Under the pieces are notes generated by a model that saw only the letters and a list, made by a program, of their open reading frames with translations, searched no databases and was not told the origin of the DNA. A stretch of DNA of 64,000 nucleotides from Albirhodobacter sp042466415 (lineage in GTDB: Bacteria; Pseudomonadota; Alphaproteobacteria; Rhodobacterales; Rhodobacteraceae), in NCBI RefSeq assembly GCF_042466415.1, contig NZ_JAXHCH010000002.1, forward strand, positions 1,984,001 through 2,048,000, written 5' to 3'. Position 1 is the stretch's first letter. Each line of letters starts with the position of its first letter. Positions 27,167 through 35,470 of this stretch are shown here, piece by piece. A program made the position numbers and the translations under genes.

Positions 27167-27919
27167 ATGTCCTTGATGAAGACCTTGGCCAAGGTCGCAC
27201 TCGGTGTTGCCGTTGCGAAAGGGATGAAATCAATGTCAGGGAGCGGCGGGCGGACTGGCCGCGCCGAGACCTCATCCGTGAGCGGGCTGGACGGGATGAT
27301 GGAATCATTGCTTGGCCAGAGAACATCGGGGGCGACTGGCTTGACCGGCGGGTTGGGCGGGCTTCTAGCGCAGTTTACAAGCGGACAAACCTCACGCCGC
27401 ACAAGTAACGACCGCCCGACATCGAGCGGATTTGGCGGCTTGCTGGGTGCTTTGGGGGGCGCGGGCGGCTTAGGGGCGCTCTTGGCAGGCTCCAGCGGGT
27501 TTGGCAGCAAGCTTAACTCCGCTCTCGCGAGTCAAGGGGAGCCCGCACAAGCACCAACCGCTTCTGACGAGGCCCTAGCAGGGTTGATGATTCTAGCGAT
27601 GACCCAAGCCGCAAAATCGGATGGGGAGATTGATGCGAGGGAGCAAGAAACGATCTTACAGCATTTGGGTGATGTGAGTACGGAGGAAGCCACTTTTGTG
27701 CAAGCCGCCTTAGAGGCCCCGCTGGATGTAGAGGCCCTCGCGGCACAAATTCCCCCAGGGTTGGAGGCGCAGGTCTACACGATGTCCGTGATGGCCATTG
27801 ATCTCGATAACCAACAAGAGGCTCAATACCTCCATTCGCTTGCCCAGATGCTTGAGCTTCGGGAAGAGGACGTGAACAAGATACATTCTGAACTCGGCGC
27901 GCCAGCACTCTACGCCTGA
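27167..27919 (+). CDS. TerB-like / DUF533-type protein
   Basis: The 250-residue product starts MSLMKTLAKVALGVAVAKGM. A long Gly/Ser-rich stretch follows, with repeated GGLGG and GGAGGLGALL around residues 60-110. The C-terminal helical domain from about residue 135 (LAGLMILAMTQAAKSDGEID, then AREQETILQHLGD) resembles the DUF533/TerB superfamily, which includes E. coli YebE. Function is unknown; some relatives associate with the inner membrane. The ATG at 27167 follows GGAG by seven bases. It is divergent from tuf copy 2 and ends before a bidirectional terminator. Confidence 0.75.
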   Translation: MSLMKTLAKVALGVAVAKGMKSMSGSGGRTGRAETSSVSGLDGMMESLLGQRTSGATGLTGGLGGLLAQFTSGQTSRRTSNDRPTSSGFGGLLGALGGAGGLGALLAGSSGFGSKLNSALASQGEPAQAPTASDEALAGLMILAMTQAAKSDGEIDAREQETILQHLGDVSTEEATFVQAALEAPLDVEALAAQIPPGLEAQVYTMSVMAIDLDNQQEAQYLHSLAQMLELREEDVNKIHSELGAPALYA

Positions 27920-27934
27920 CGTCCGATCCAATTC

Positions 27935-27961
27935 TAAAGGCGGCCAGATTGGCCGCCTTTA
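27935..27961. terminator. Bidirectional terminator
   Basis: A perfect 12-bp stem (27935-27946 with 27950-27961, loop GAT) with a GGCGGCCA core and AAA/TTT flanks lies between the convergent TerB-like gene and parC. It can serve both transcripts, although the T-run is short on each side. Confidence 0.75.
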
Positions 27962-27979
27962 GATCCTCAAATCCCCAAG

Positions 27980-30232
27980 CTAGTTAAACTTGTTATCTCG
28001 TGGAAACCCTCGCGGGGCCATTCGCCCAGCCGCCGCGCGCTTGGCAAGCCATTCGTCCAAAACCATTTCGGTTCTGGTACGACCGGCCGGATCTTTCCAA
28101 GACAAGCCATCCGCCAAAGCAAAAGTCGTGGCATCAACGAGCCCGCCATCTTTATATTTCTGCAGGCGCACACCCTTGCCGCGACCCATCTCCGGCAACT
28201 CATCGAGCGGGAAGATCAACAGCTTACGATTTTGCCCGACCACCGCGACATGGTCCCCCGAAACTTTCCGGCAGACCGCTGCCTTGGCCTCGCCGCGCAC
28301 GTTCAGAACCTGCTTACCCGTTCGCGTTTGCGCCAAAAGCTCCTCGGCGGGCGCCACGAACCCGTCGCCGTCCGTCGAAGCCATCAGGTATTTTTCGCCC
28401 GCACGGTAGAGGACAAGATCAGTGATGTCGGCCTCGTTGGGCAAGTCGACCATCAGACGCACCGGCTCGCCCATGCCCCGCCCGCCCGGCAAGTTCGCGC
28501 CAAGCAATGTATAGACTCGTCCGTTCGATCCAATCAGCAAGATACGATCGGTTGTCTCGGCGTGGAACACAAAGCGTCCGGTATCGCCATCTTTAAACTT
28601 CACTTCCGCATCCAGCGCCTGATGACCCTTCATCGCGCGGATCCAACCCATTTTCGAGCAGATCACCGTAATCGGCTCGCGCTCGATCATCGCTTCGATC
28701 GGAACCTCTTCGACATCGCCCGCCTCGGCAAAGCCTGTGCGCCGCGCGCCGCCTTTGGAAGCCTTGCCAAACTGCTTTTGGACATCTTTGAGCTGGACGG
28801 AAATCCGCTTCCATTGCTCCGGTTCGGACGCCAACAAGAACGTCAGATCCTCTCGTTCGGCAATCAATGCGTCACGTTCGTTCCGAAGCTCCATCTCCTC
28901 AAGGCGCCGCAAGCTGCGCAGACGCATGTTCAGGATCGCTTCGGCTTGAACTTCCGTCAGGAAGACACGATCACCGTCGGTTACTGCCCAATTCTCCGCC
29001 ATCAATGCGGGCTTGGGTTCGTCTTCGTGACGGATGATTTCGATCACCCGGTCGAGGTTCAGATAGGCCGTGATATAGCCGTTCAGAACTTCCAAACGAT
29101 GCGCAATCTTATCAAGACGGTGCATCGAGCGGCGGCACAAAACATCGCGGCGATGGTCAAGGAACGCGCGCAGCACTTCCTTCAGCGAACAGACCTTTGG
29201 CACGCGGCCGTCGATCAGAACGTTCATGTTCAATGAGAAACGCACTTCGAGATCGGAATTCCGATACAGCATCCCGATCAGCATTTCAGGATCGATGGTC
29301 CGCACCTTCGGCTCCAAAATGATCCTGACATCCTCGGTGCTTTCGTCGCGCACATCCGCGAGGGCGGGCACCTTTTTGGTTTGGATCAACTCAGCAAGAC
29401 GCTCGATCAGCTTGGATTTCTGGACCTGATAGGGGATCTCGGTGACAACAATCTGCCACTGGCCACGGCCCAGATCCTCGACGTCCCACCGCGCGCGCAA
29501 GCGGAATGAGCCGCGCCCTGTACGGTAGCTATCGGCGATGGAGTCGCGCGGCTCGACCAGCATACCGCCGGTTGGGAAATCAGGGCCGGGAATCAGATCA
29601 ACGAGCGCGTCATCCTCAATCTCGGGCTTTTTGATCATCGCGAGGCAGCCCGCGATCAACTCGTCAAGATTATGCGGCGGGATGTTGGTAGCCATGCCAA
29701 CAGCAATCCCCGAGGACCCGTTGGCGAGAAGATTTGGAAATGCCGCGGGCAAGACCGCAGGCTCGTCCAGAGTTCCGTCGTAGTTCGGACGAAAATCGAC
29801 CGCGTTCTCGGCTAGGCCTTCCATCAACAACTCGGCAGCGGCTGTCAAACGCGCTTCGGTATACCGCGACGCGGCCGGATTATCGCCATCGATATTCCCG
29901 AAGTTCCCCTGCCCGTCAACGAGCGGGTAGCGCATCGCAAAATCCTGCGCCAGACGCGCCATCGCATCGTAAATCGCGCCATCGCCATGCGGATGGTAGT
30001 TCCCCATCACGTCGCCCGAAATCTTTGCGGATTTACGGAAGCCCCCAGACGGCGACAGCTTGAGTTCGCGCATCGCATAAAGAATGCGGCGATGAACAGG
30101 TTTCAGCCCGTCCCGCGCATCCGGCAAGGCGCGGTGCATAATCGTCGAGAGCGCATAGGTCAGATAACGCTCGCCAATGGCTTTCGCGAGCGGCTCGGAA
30201 TGGGTGGCGGCGGAGGGATCATGATCGGTCAT
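27980..30232 (-). CDS. parC: DNA topoisomerase IV subunit A
   Basis: The 750-residue protein opens with YLTYALSTIMHRALPDARDG and KPVHRRILYAM, the type IIA topoisomerase winged-helix domain. The catalytic tyrosine is Tyr124 in ASRYTEARL. The tower and coiled coil follow, then a C-terminal beta-pinwheel lacking the GyrA box. These features and the length favour ParC over GyrA. Topoisomerase IV decatenates daughter chromosomes. The quinolone position equivalent to E. coli Ser80 is Gly85 (HPHGDGAIYDAM) and that of Glu84 is Asp89. Confidence 0.95.
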   Translation of the reverse strand: MTDHDPSAATHSEPLAKAIGERYLTYALSTIMHRALPDARDGLKPVHRRILYAMRELKLSPSGGFRKSAKISGDVMGNYHPHGDGAIYDAMARLAQDFAMRYPLVDGQGNFGNIDGDNPAASRYTEARLTAAAELLMEGLAENAVDFRPNYDGTLDEPAVLPAAFPNLLANGSSGIAVGMATNIPPHNLDELIAGCLAMIKKPEIEDDALVDLIPGPDFPTGGMLVEPRDSIADSYRTGRGSFRLRARWDVEDLGRGQWQIVVTEIPYQVQKSKLIERLAELIQTKKVPALADVRDESTEDVRIILEPKVRTIDPEMLIGMLYRNSDLEVRFSLNMNVLIDGRVPKVCSLKEVLRAFLDHRRDVLCRRSMHRLDKIAHRLEVLNGYITAYLNLDRVIEIIRHEDEPKPALMAENWAVTDGDRVFLTEVQAEAILNMRLRSLRRLEEMELRNERDALIAEREDLTFLLASEPEQWKRISVQLKDVQKQFGKASKGGARRTGFAEAGDVEEVPIEAMIEREPITVICSKMGWIRAMKGHQALDAEVKFKDGDTGRFVFHAETTDRILLIGSNGRVYTLLGANLPGGRGMGEPVRLMVDLPNEADITDLVLYRAGEKYLMASTDGDGFVAPAEELLAQTRTGKQVLNVRGEAKAAVCRKVSGDHVAVVGQNRKLLIFPLDELPEMGRGKGVRLQKYKDGGLVDATTFALADGLSWKDPAGRTRTEMVLDEWLAKRAAAGRMAPRGFPRDNKFN

Positions 30233-30382
30233 AGGAGGTGTTTAAATCGGGGCGCGGCCTCGGTCCAGCGGGAAAACTATCCGAAATTGTCGCAAAACTG
30301 GCAAGAATTGCCACTTTACGTACAGGGAAGCCTCCGTCACCCTTAGATCATTAAACATTTTGTAAGAGTAATGGAGTTTGTC

Positions 30383-30805
30383 ATGTGGAAACTGGTCCTA
30401 AACCTATGCGTCGTAATTTTCATAGCTATGGCTGCCGCCGGAACGAGTGATACCGCCTCGGTTAGCGCACAGGCTTCCAATGTGCATCAGGATGAAACCA
30501 ATCACGCCCAGACCGAGAAGCGCTCCGTCATGGACTTGGTCGGCTTGCAGGAGGTCGCTGCAATCGAGCGTCACCCTGCCCCAGCCATCGCCAACTCGGA
30601 GACAACCGAGTTTTGGCGGGTGACCGGTTCGCGCGTCAATGTTCGTGGTGGCCCGTCAACTTCGGATGAAGTCCTGACAAAACTCGTGCAGGATGAGGAG
30701 GTCTTGCTGATCGCTGACAACGGCGAGGGTTGGGCGAAAGTCCTGATCCAAGGCGACGGCGTTGAAGGCTGGATCGCCACCTCCCTCCTTCAACGTACTC
30801 AGTAA
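30383..30805 (+). CDS. Exported bacterial SH3-domain protein
   Basis: The 140-residue product has an N-terminal hydrophobic signal (MWKLVLNLCVVIFIAMAAAG) with a possible cleavage after SVSA. A charged linker follows, then a C-terminal SH3b domain from about residue 78, with SRVNVRGGPSTSDEVLTKL and a final GVEGWIATSLL. Such domains usually act in the periplasm on peptidoglycan or as binding modules. No catalytic domain is present. The ATG at 30383 has GGAG six bases upstream, better than the ATG at 30371. It is divergent from parC. Confidence 0.8.
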   Translation: MWKLVLNLCVVIFIAMAAAGTSDTASVSAQASNVHQDETNHAQTEKRSVMDLVGLQEVAAIERHPAPAIANSETTEFWRVTGSRVNVRGGPSTSDEVLTKLVQDEEVLLIADNGEGWAKVLIQGDGVEGWIATSLLQRTQ

Positions 30806-30899
30806 CCGCGCCACCATCTTAACAGCCCCCGCCAACGCAGTAACGCTTGTCGTCGCCCCGACAACCAAATATCCCGCAGGGGAACAAAGCGAGGGGCAC

Positions 30900-31733
30900 A
30901 TGACACAAAAATCCATCCTCATTACGGGGTGCTCGTCAGGGATCGGCCTCGACGCCGCGCGCAGATTGCACGCCGAAGGATGGCGTGTTCTGGCAACGTG
31001 CCGTGACGCAGCCGACTGCGCCAAGCTGGAGGCCGAAGGGTTGGAGAGCTTCCCTCTCGACCTGACGAAGCAATCCTCAATCGAAGATGGCGTCAAAGAG
31101 ACACTCTCTCGCACGGGGGGCACGCTAGATGCCCTCTACAATAATGCGGCATTCGCCTGCCCCGGCGCGGTGGAGGATCTTCCTTCCGGTGCGTTGCGCG
31201 AGATCTTCGAGGTTAATCTATTTGGCCTACAAGAGCTGACGCGCCTCATTATCCCAGTGATGAGGGCACAAGGGCACGGACGGATTTTACAATGCTCGTC
31301 GGTTCTCGGGCTTGTCGGCATCCGCTGGCGGGGCGCCTATGTCGCGACAAAATTCGCGCTCGAGGGGCTGACGGATGTTTTGCGGCTGGAAATGCGCGAT
31401 ACAGCGATCAAGGTCATTCTGATTGAGCCCGGCCCTATTCCCTCCAACATCCGCGTAAATTCGATCCCTCATTTCGAGCGCTGGATCGATTGGAAGGCCT
31501 CCGCTCGCCGCGCGCAATACGAGGCGAGTTTGCTCAAGCGCCTCTACGAGCCGAGCTCCAAACCCGACCGCTTCCAACTCCCTGCCTCCGCGGTAAGCGA
31601 CAAAATCCTGATCGCCCTGACCGTGGCAAATCCGCGCGCACGGTATTATGTGACCAAAGCCACATGGATTTCCGCACTCTCGCGACGTATCTTGCCGCCG
31701 AGACTTCTTGATTGGGTCATGGCGAAGGCCTAG
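30900..31733 (+). CDS. Short-chain dehydrogenase/reductase family protein
   Basis: The 277-residue protein has the classical SDR nucleotide-binding motif TGCSSGIG (residues 9-16), the NNAA motif near residue 81, the active-site Ser in QCSSVLGLV, and the YVATKFALEG motif supplying Tyr and Lys. Arg after CR in VLATCRDA suggests NADP(H) preference. The substrate cannot be deduced. The open frame begins upstream inside the SH3 gene, but the ATG at 30900, preceded by GAGGGGCAC, gives the family N-terminus MTQKSILITG. Confidence 0.9.
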   Translation: MTQKSILITGCSSGIGLDAARRLHAEGWRVLATCRDAADCAKLEAEGLESFPLDLTKQSSIEDGVKETLSRTGGTLDALYNNAAFACPGAVEDLPSGALREIFEVNLFGLQELTRLIIPVMRAQGHGRILQCSSVLGLVGIRWRGAYVATKFALEGLTDVLRLEMRDTAIKVILIEPGPIPSNIRVNSIPHFERWIDWKASARRAQYEASLLKRLYEPSSKPDRFQLPASAVSDKILIALTVANPRARYYVTKATWISALSRRILPPRLLDWVMAKA

Positions 31734-31786
31734 CGCCTCAAAGTGGCATAGTCTCGCGCAGTGTCTCACGCACATAAGGAACTCCA

Positions 31787-31990
31787 ATGCGTAACGACCC
31801 ACTCTTTTATATCGTCGCCGCCGCCTGTCTTGCCGTATTGGTGATTCTGATGATCGGCATCGGAGGCTTCGCCAAAGGCGGCGATTTCAATAAAAAGCAC
31901 GCGAATAAAGTCATGCGACTGCGGATTATCGCGCAAGCCATCGCAATCGTCATGATCTTGCTATTCGTCTGGCTGCGTGGAGGGAGCTAA
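31787..31990 (+). CDS. Twin-transmembrane small protein (HIG1-type)
   Basis: The 67-residue protein is two hydrophobic helices (about residues 7-28 and 45-63) joined by a charged loop, GGDFNKKHANKVMRLRIIAQ. The loop motif and hairpin resemble the HIG1 N-terminal domain family, whose mitochondrial members associate with cytochrome oxidase supercomplexes. Its stop is one base from the start of the cobalamin adenosyltransferase gene, indicating an operon. A bioenergetic role is inference from the family. Confidence 0.8.
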   Translation: MRNDPLFYIVAAACLAVLVILMIGIGGFAKGGDFNKKHANKVMRLRIIAQAIAIVMILLFVWLRGGS

Positions 31991-31991
31991 C

Positions 31992-32564
31992 ATGGTTGTT
32001 CTGAACAAGATTTATACAAAAACCGGTGATAAGGGCGAAACCGCTCTTGCCGATGGATCGCGTGTCGCCAAACATTCACTGCGCGTCTCGGCTTATGGAA
32101 CGGTCGACGAGCTAAATTCCCAGCTTGGCGTTGCCCGCCTCCATGCACAGGGTGACACGGCCGCCGCAATCGAGCGTATTCAAAATGATCTCTTCGATCT
32201 TGGCGCCGATCTCGCCCGCCCTGACATGCATAAGGATTCCGAGGCCGGCTACCCAGTCCTGCGGGTCGTCGAAACACAAACCGAACGCCTCGAAACCGAG
32301 ATCGACGCAATGATCGCACGGCTTGAGCCGCTGCGTTCGTTCATCCTTCCAGGTGGCAGCGCCCTTGCCGCGTATTTACATGTCGCCCGCACAGTGGCGC
32401 GGCGCGCTGAACGCGATGCAACGGCATTGGCGCTCGACGAAGACGTCAATCCGCACGCGATCAAATATCTCAACCGGCTATCGGATTGGTTTTTCTGCGC
32501 AGCCCGCATCGCCAATGACGACGGCCGATCCGACGTCCTGTGGGTGCCCGGCGCAAATCGCTAA
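31992..32564 (+). CDS. Cob(I)yrinic acid a,c-diamide adenosyltransferase, PduO type
   Basis: The 190-residue protein has the PduO N-terminal ATP-binding motif IYTKTGDKGETALADGSRV (residues 7-25). Later comes the FILPGGSALAAYLHVARTVA helix and ARRAERD, which bind ATP and cob(I)alamin. It adenosylates corrinoid to the coenzyme form used by mutases such as methylmalonyl- and ethylmalonyl-CoA mutase; the mcd gene at 49,580 suggests the latter pathway is present. The ATG at 31992 follows GGAGGGAGCTAAC, and the upstream HIG1-type gene is probably co-transcribed. Confidence 0.92.
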   Translation: MVVLNKIYTKTGDKGETALADGSRVAKHSLRVSAYGTVDELNSQLGVARLHAQGDTAAAIERIQNDLFDLGADLARPDMHKDSEAGYPVLRVVETQTERLETEIDAMIARLEPLRSFILPGGSALAAYLHVARTVARRAERDATALALDEDVNPHAIKYLNRLSDWFFCAARIANDDGRSDVLWVPGANR

Positions 32565-32719
32565 CAAGACGCGGCCAAGTAGCATTAAACGTGGCGTCTC
32601 TTACCAGAAACGTGTCGATTTTACTCTGTCGCCGAGAGCCGTCGTCTTGTAACAAAATTACCGAGAGCATGTTCCGCCACCTCAAGTAGATGGCATAAAC
32701 AACGAGGGAGACACCGCAA

Positions 32720-33478
32720 ATGAAGGTCTTGGTACCGGTTAAGCGCGTGATCGACTATAATGTGAAAGTTCGTGTGAAAGCGGATGGCAGCGGGGTCGAT
32801 CTTGCCAACGTAAAAATGTCGATGAACCCGTTCGACGAAATCGCTGTCGAAGAAGCGATCCGCCTGAAAGAAAAAGGCGTTGTCGAGGAAGTCGTCGTTG
32901 TGTCAATCGGCGTCAAGCAATCGCAGGAAACCCTGCGGACCGCTTTGGCGATGGGCGCAGACCGTGCGATTTTGATTGTCGCGGCGGATGATGTGCACAA
33001 TGACATCGAGCCATTGGCGGTCGCGAAGTTGCTCGCGAAAGTCGTGCAAGACGAACAGCCCGGACTCGTCATCGCAGGTAAGCAGGCGATTGATAACGAT
33101 ATGAACGCGACGGGCCAGATGCTCTCCGCGCTGTTGGGTTGGTCGCAAGCGACCTTCGCGTCGCAGGTCGAAATTGCAGATGGCGCCGCAAAAGTAACCC
33201 GCGAAGTCGATGGCGGCCTGCAGACGATTTCGGTCCAATTGCCCGCGATCATCACTGCGGATTTGCGCCTCAACGAGCCACGCTACGCTTCGCTTCCGAA
33301 TATTATGAAGGCGAAGAAGAAGCCGCTCGACGAGAAAACCGCAGCCGATTACGGCGTTGATGTAACGCCGCGCCTCTCGGTCGTGAAAACCACCGAGCCC
33401 GCAGGTCGCTCGGCAGGCATTAAAGTCGGCTCGGTAGATGAGCTTGTGGCGAAACTTAAAGACGCGGGGGTCATCTGA
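32720..33478 (+). CDS. etfB: Electron transfer flavoprotein subunit beta
   Basis: The 252-residue protein starts MKVLVPVKRVIDYNVKVRVK and contains the ETF-beta signature near ITADLRLNEPRYASLPNIMK (residues 175-194). EtfB binds AMP and forms the docking face for acyl-CoA dehydrogenases. ETF carries electrons from these enzymes, such as the Mcd encoded at 49,580, to ETF:quinone oxidoreductase. Its stop codon shares one base with the etfA start, so synthesis of the subunits is coupled. Confidence 0.97.
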   Translation: MKVLVPVKRVIDYNVKVRVKADGSGVDLANVKMSMNPFDEIAVEEAIRLKEKGVVEEVVVVSIGVKQSQETLRTALAMGADRAILIVAADDVHNDIEPLAVAKLLAKVVQDEQPGLVIAGKQAIDNDMNATGQMLSALLGWSQATFASQVEIADGAAKVTREVDGGLQTISVQLPAIITADLRLNEPRYASLPNIMKAKKKPLDEKTAADYGVDVTPRLSVVKTTEPAGRSAGIKVGSVDELVAKLKDAGVI

Positions 33479-34404
33479 TGTCGGTTCTCCTGATTGCAGA
33501 AATGAACGGTGCGGAGCTCGCGATTGACGCGACCGCGAAGGCGCTGACGGCCGCGAAAGCCCTTGGCCCCGTCACCGTGCTCGTCGCGAGCGGCGAAACC
33601 AAGGAAGCCGCCGCTGCGGCTGCCACGCTGGAGGGTGTGGCCAAAGTTCTGACCGCGGATGATGCCGCCTATGCGCATGGCCTCGCCGAACCGGTTGCGG
33701 ATCTTGTCGTCTCTTTGGCCGGTGGGTTTACCCATATCGTCGCACCGTCGACCGCCTTTGCGAAAAACGCCCTTCCGCGCATTGCCGCATTGCTTGATGT
33801 CATGATCCTGTCCGACGTGACTGGCGTGGTCGATGGCGACACATTCGAGCGCCCGATCTACGCAGGAAACGCAATCCAGACAGTTAAGTCGACGGATTCA
33901 GTTAAAGTCATGACGATCCGGACAGCCTCCTTCGAGGCTGCTGGCGATGGCGGCTCTGCTACTGTTGAATCAGCGGCCGTTGTGGCTGACAAAGGTTTGT
34001 CGAGCTGGATCGAAGACAAAGTCGCGGAATCGGATCGTCCGGAATTGACCTCGGCGAAAGTCGTGGTGTCCGGCGGTCGCGGTGTTGGATCGGAAGATGA
34101 CTTCGCATTGATCGAAGGCCTCGCGGACAAGCTCGGCGCCGCGGTTGGTGCCTCGCGCGCGGCCGTCGACAGCGGATATGCCCCGAACGATTGGCAGGTC
34201 GGCCAGACTGGTAAAGTCGTCGCGCCCGACCTCTATATCGCCGTCGGGATTTCTGGCGCGATCCAGCATTTGGCGGGCATGAAAGACTCCAAAGTCATTG
34301 TCGCCATCAACAAAGATGAGGAAGCACCCATCTTCCAAGTTGCTGATTACGGCTTGGTTGCAGATCTGTTTGAAGCGGTGCCGGAACTCACGGGCAAGCT
34401 CTGA
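33478..34404 (+). CDS. etfA: Electron transfer flavoprotein subunit alpha
   Basis: The 308-residue protein starts MSVLLIAEMNGAELAIDATA. Its C-terminal FAD-binding domain carries VVSGGRGVGSEDDFALIEGL and then YIAVGISGAIQHLAGMKDSK with INKDEEAPIFQVADYGLVAD, the family signature. It pairs with EtfB in beta-oxidation and related electron transfer. A strong terminator follows 24 bases after the stop, so etfBA is a two-gene unit. Confidence 0.97.
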   Translation: MSVLLIAEMNGAELAIDATAKALTAAKALGPVTVLVASGETKEAAAAAATLEGVAKVLTADDAAYAHGLAEPVADLVVSLAGGFTHIVAPSTAFAKNALPRIAALLDVMILSDVTGVVDGDTFERPIYAGNAIQTVKSTDSVKVMTIRTASFEAAGDGGSATVESAAVVADKGLSSWIEDKVAESDRPELTSAKVVVSGGRGVGSEDDFALIEGLADKLGAAVGASRAAVDSGYAPNDWQVGQTGKVVAPDLYIAVGISGAIQHLAGMKDSKVIVAINKDEEAPIFQVADYGLVADLFEAVPELTGKL

Positions 34405-34428
34405 CGCAGTTGCAAAGCTTTAGATTTG

Positions 34429-34462
34429 GATGGGGCGGGGAGTTTCCTCGCCCCATCTTTTT
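34429..34462 (+). terminator. Intrinsic terminator after etfA
   Basis: A GATGGGGCG/CGCCCCATC stem of 9 bp (34429-34437 with 34449-34457), extended by an inner GGA/TCC pairing, is followed by five T on the plus strand. It lies between convergent etfA and the DUF6473 gene. Confidence 0.85.
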
Positions 34463-34464
34463 GA

Positions 34465-35298
34465 CTATCCCCGCTGCGCCATCAACCGCTTCACAACCGG
34501 CAGCAGCGCATCCGCGATCTCTCGGTGCACCATCGGGCCCGGCATTTCCGTCGCCGCGAGTTCTTCCAGTGGTCCAAAACGCATCCCTGCCGTACCGACC
34601 GCCCGAGACGTAGACGAGGGGCGCACCGTTACCAAGGCATCTGCCCCCGCCTTGATCTCATCCAGCATGCGAGAGGTCACGAGCAACGGCTCACAGCCCA
34701 AGCCGCTATCAAGGGGAAGTGGCCTGTGATCCCGAATGTCGAGGAGAATTACCGCCCCTTTGCTCGACGCGAGAAGTAGGCGCATCCGCGAGACCCACGC
34801 CTTTCGTAACTCAACCACGAGCTCCTCAAATCGATCAGGTGCGCGTCGCTGCAACGTCTTAAGCATGTGCCGCGTAAAGTTGAACTCCGCAAAATCGATC
34901 TCATTGAAGACCGTCTGCATCAATTGGCTTGCGCGCAAGAAACGATCATTCCGCCGTGGATGTACAGCGTAAAATCGGTTTGAAATATTATGTGCCCCCA
35001 GCACTTGGACAATCGTCACATGCGCTTTGCGGGTCATCTTGCCGACCTCGGCATCATTCAAGAAAACATCCACGCCCGCATTCAGATATCCAAGGTTCGC
35101 AACAGGCATCTCCAAAGCCTGCTCTATCAGATAGGGCCACGGGTCCTGCACGAATTTACCGTAGGTTTCCGTGCCTCCGATGGCAGCGATGTAAGGTCGA
35201 TCCAGCGCGCATTGAGGCCCGCGGAAGAGTAATTTTGATTTGCCATATCGGCATGGATAGTAATCGAGCGCGCCTGCGCCCTGATGCTCGAAAGCCAT
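34465..35298 (-). CDS. DUF6473-type protein of unknown function
   Basis: The 277-residue product starts MAFEHQGAGALDYYPCRYGK. It has conserved blocks GGTETYGKFVQDPWPYLIEQ, VANLGYLNAGVDVFLND, VQVLGAHNISNRFYAVHPRR and NDRFLRASQLMQTVF. I recall this pattern as DUF6473, frequent in Rhodobacteraceae. The GTETYG, NAGVD and HxxxNRxYxxHPRRND pattern, with a C-terminal segment about bringing H into MVHREIAD, is loosely SGNH-like, but no catalytic triad can be asserted. No transmembrane segment is seen. The ATG at 35296-35298 follows AGAGGTGGGGCA. Confidence 0.7.
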   Translation of the reverse strand: MAFEHQGAGALDYYPCRYGKSKLLFRGPQCALDRPYIAAIGGTETYGKFVQDPWPYLIEQALEMPVANLGYLNAGVDVFLNDAEVGKMTRKAHVTIVQVLGAHNISNRFYAVHPRRNDRFLRASQLMQTVFNEIDFAEFNFTRHMLKTLQRRAPDRFEELVVELRKAWVSRMRLLLASSKGAVILLDIRDHRPLPLDSGLGCEPLLVTSRMLDEIKAGADALVTVRPSSTSRAVGTAGMRFGPLEELAATEMPGPMVHREIADALLPVVKRLMAQRG

Positions 35299-35470
35299 TG
35301 CCCCACCTCTCAATAAAGTCACCCGCCCCCACCTTGCCGATGAAGGCTTTCGAATTGGCTAAAGGAAAAATGCGATTCAACTGTGGGCCCATTTCGATGA
35401 TGACGCATAGAGCTTGCGCCGCCCTAAGCCTGCCGCTTATGGTCTGGCTTAGCAGTGGAAAGGGATCACT

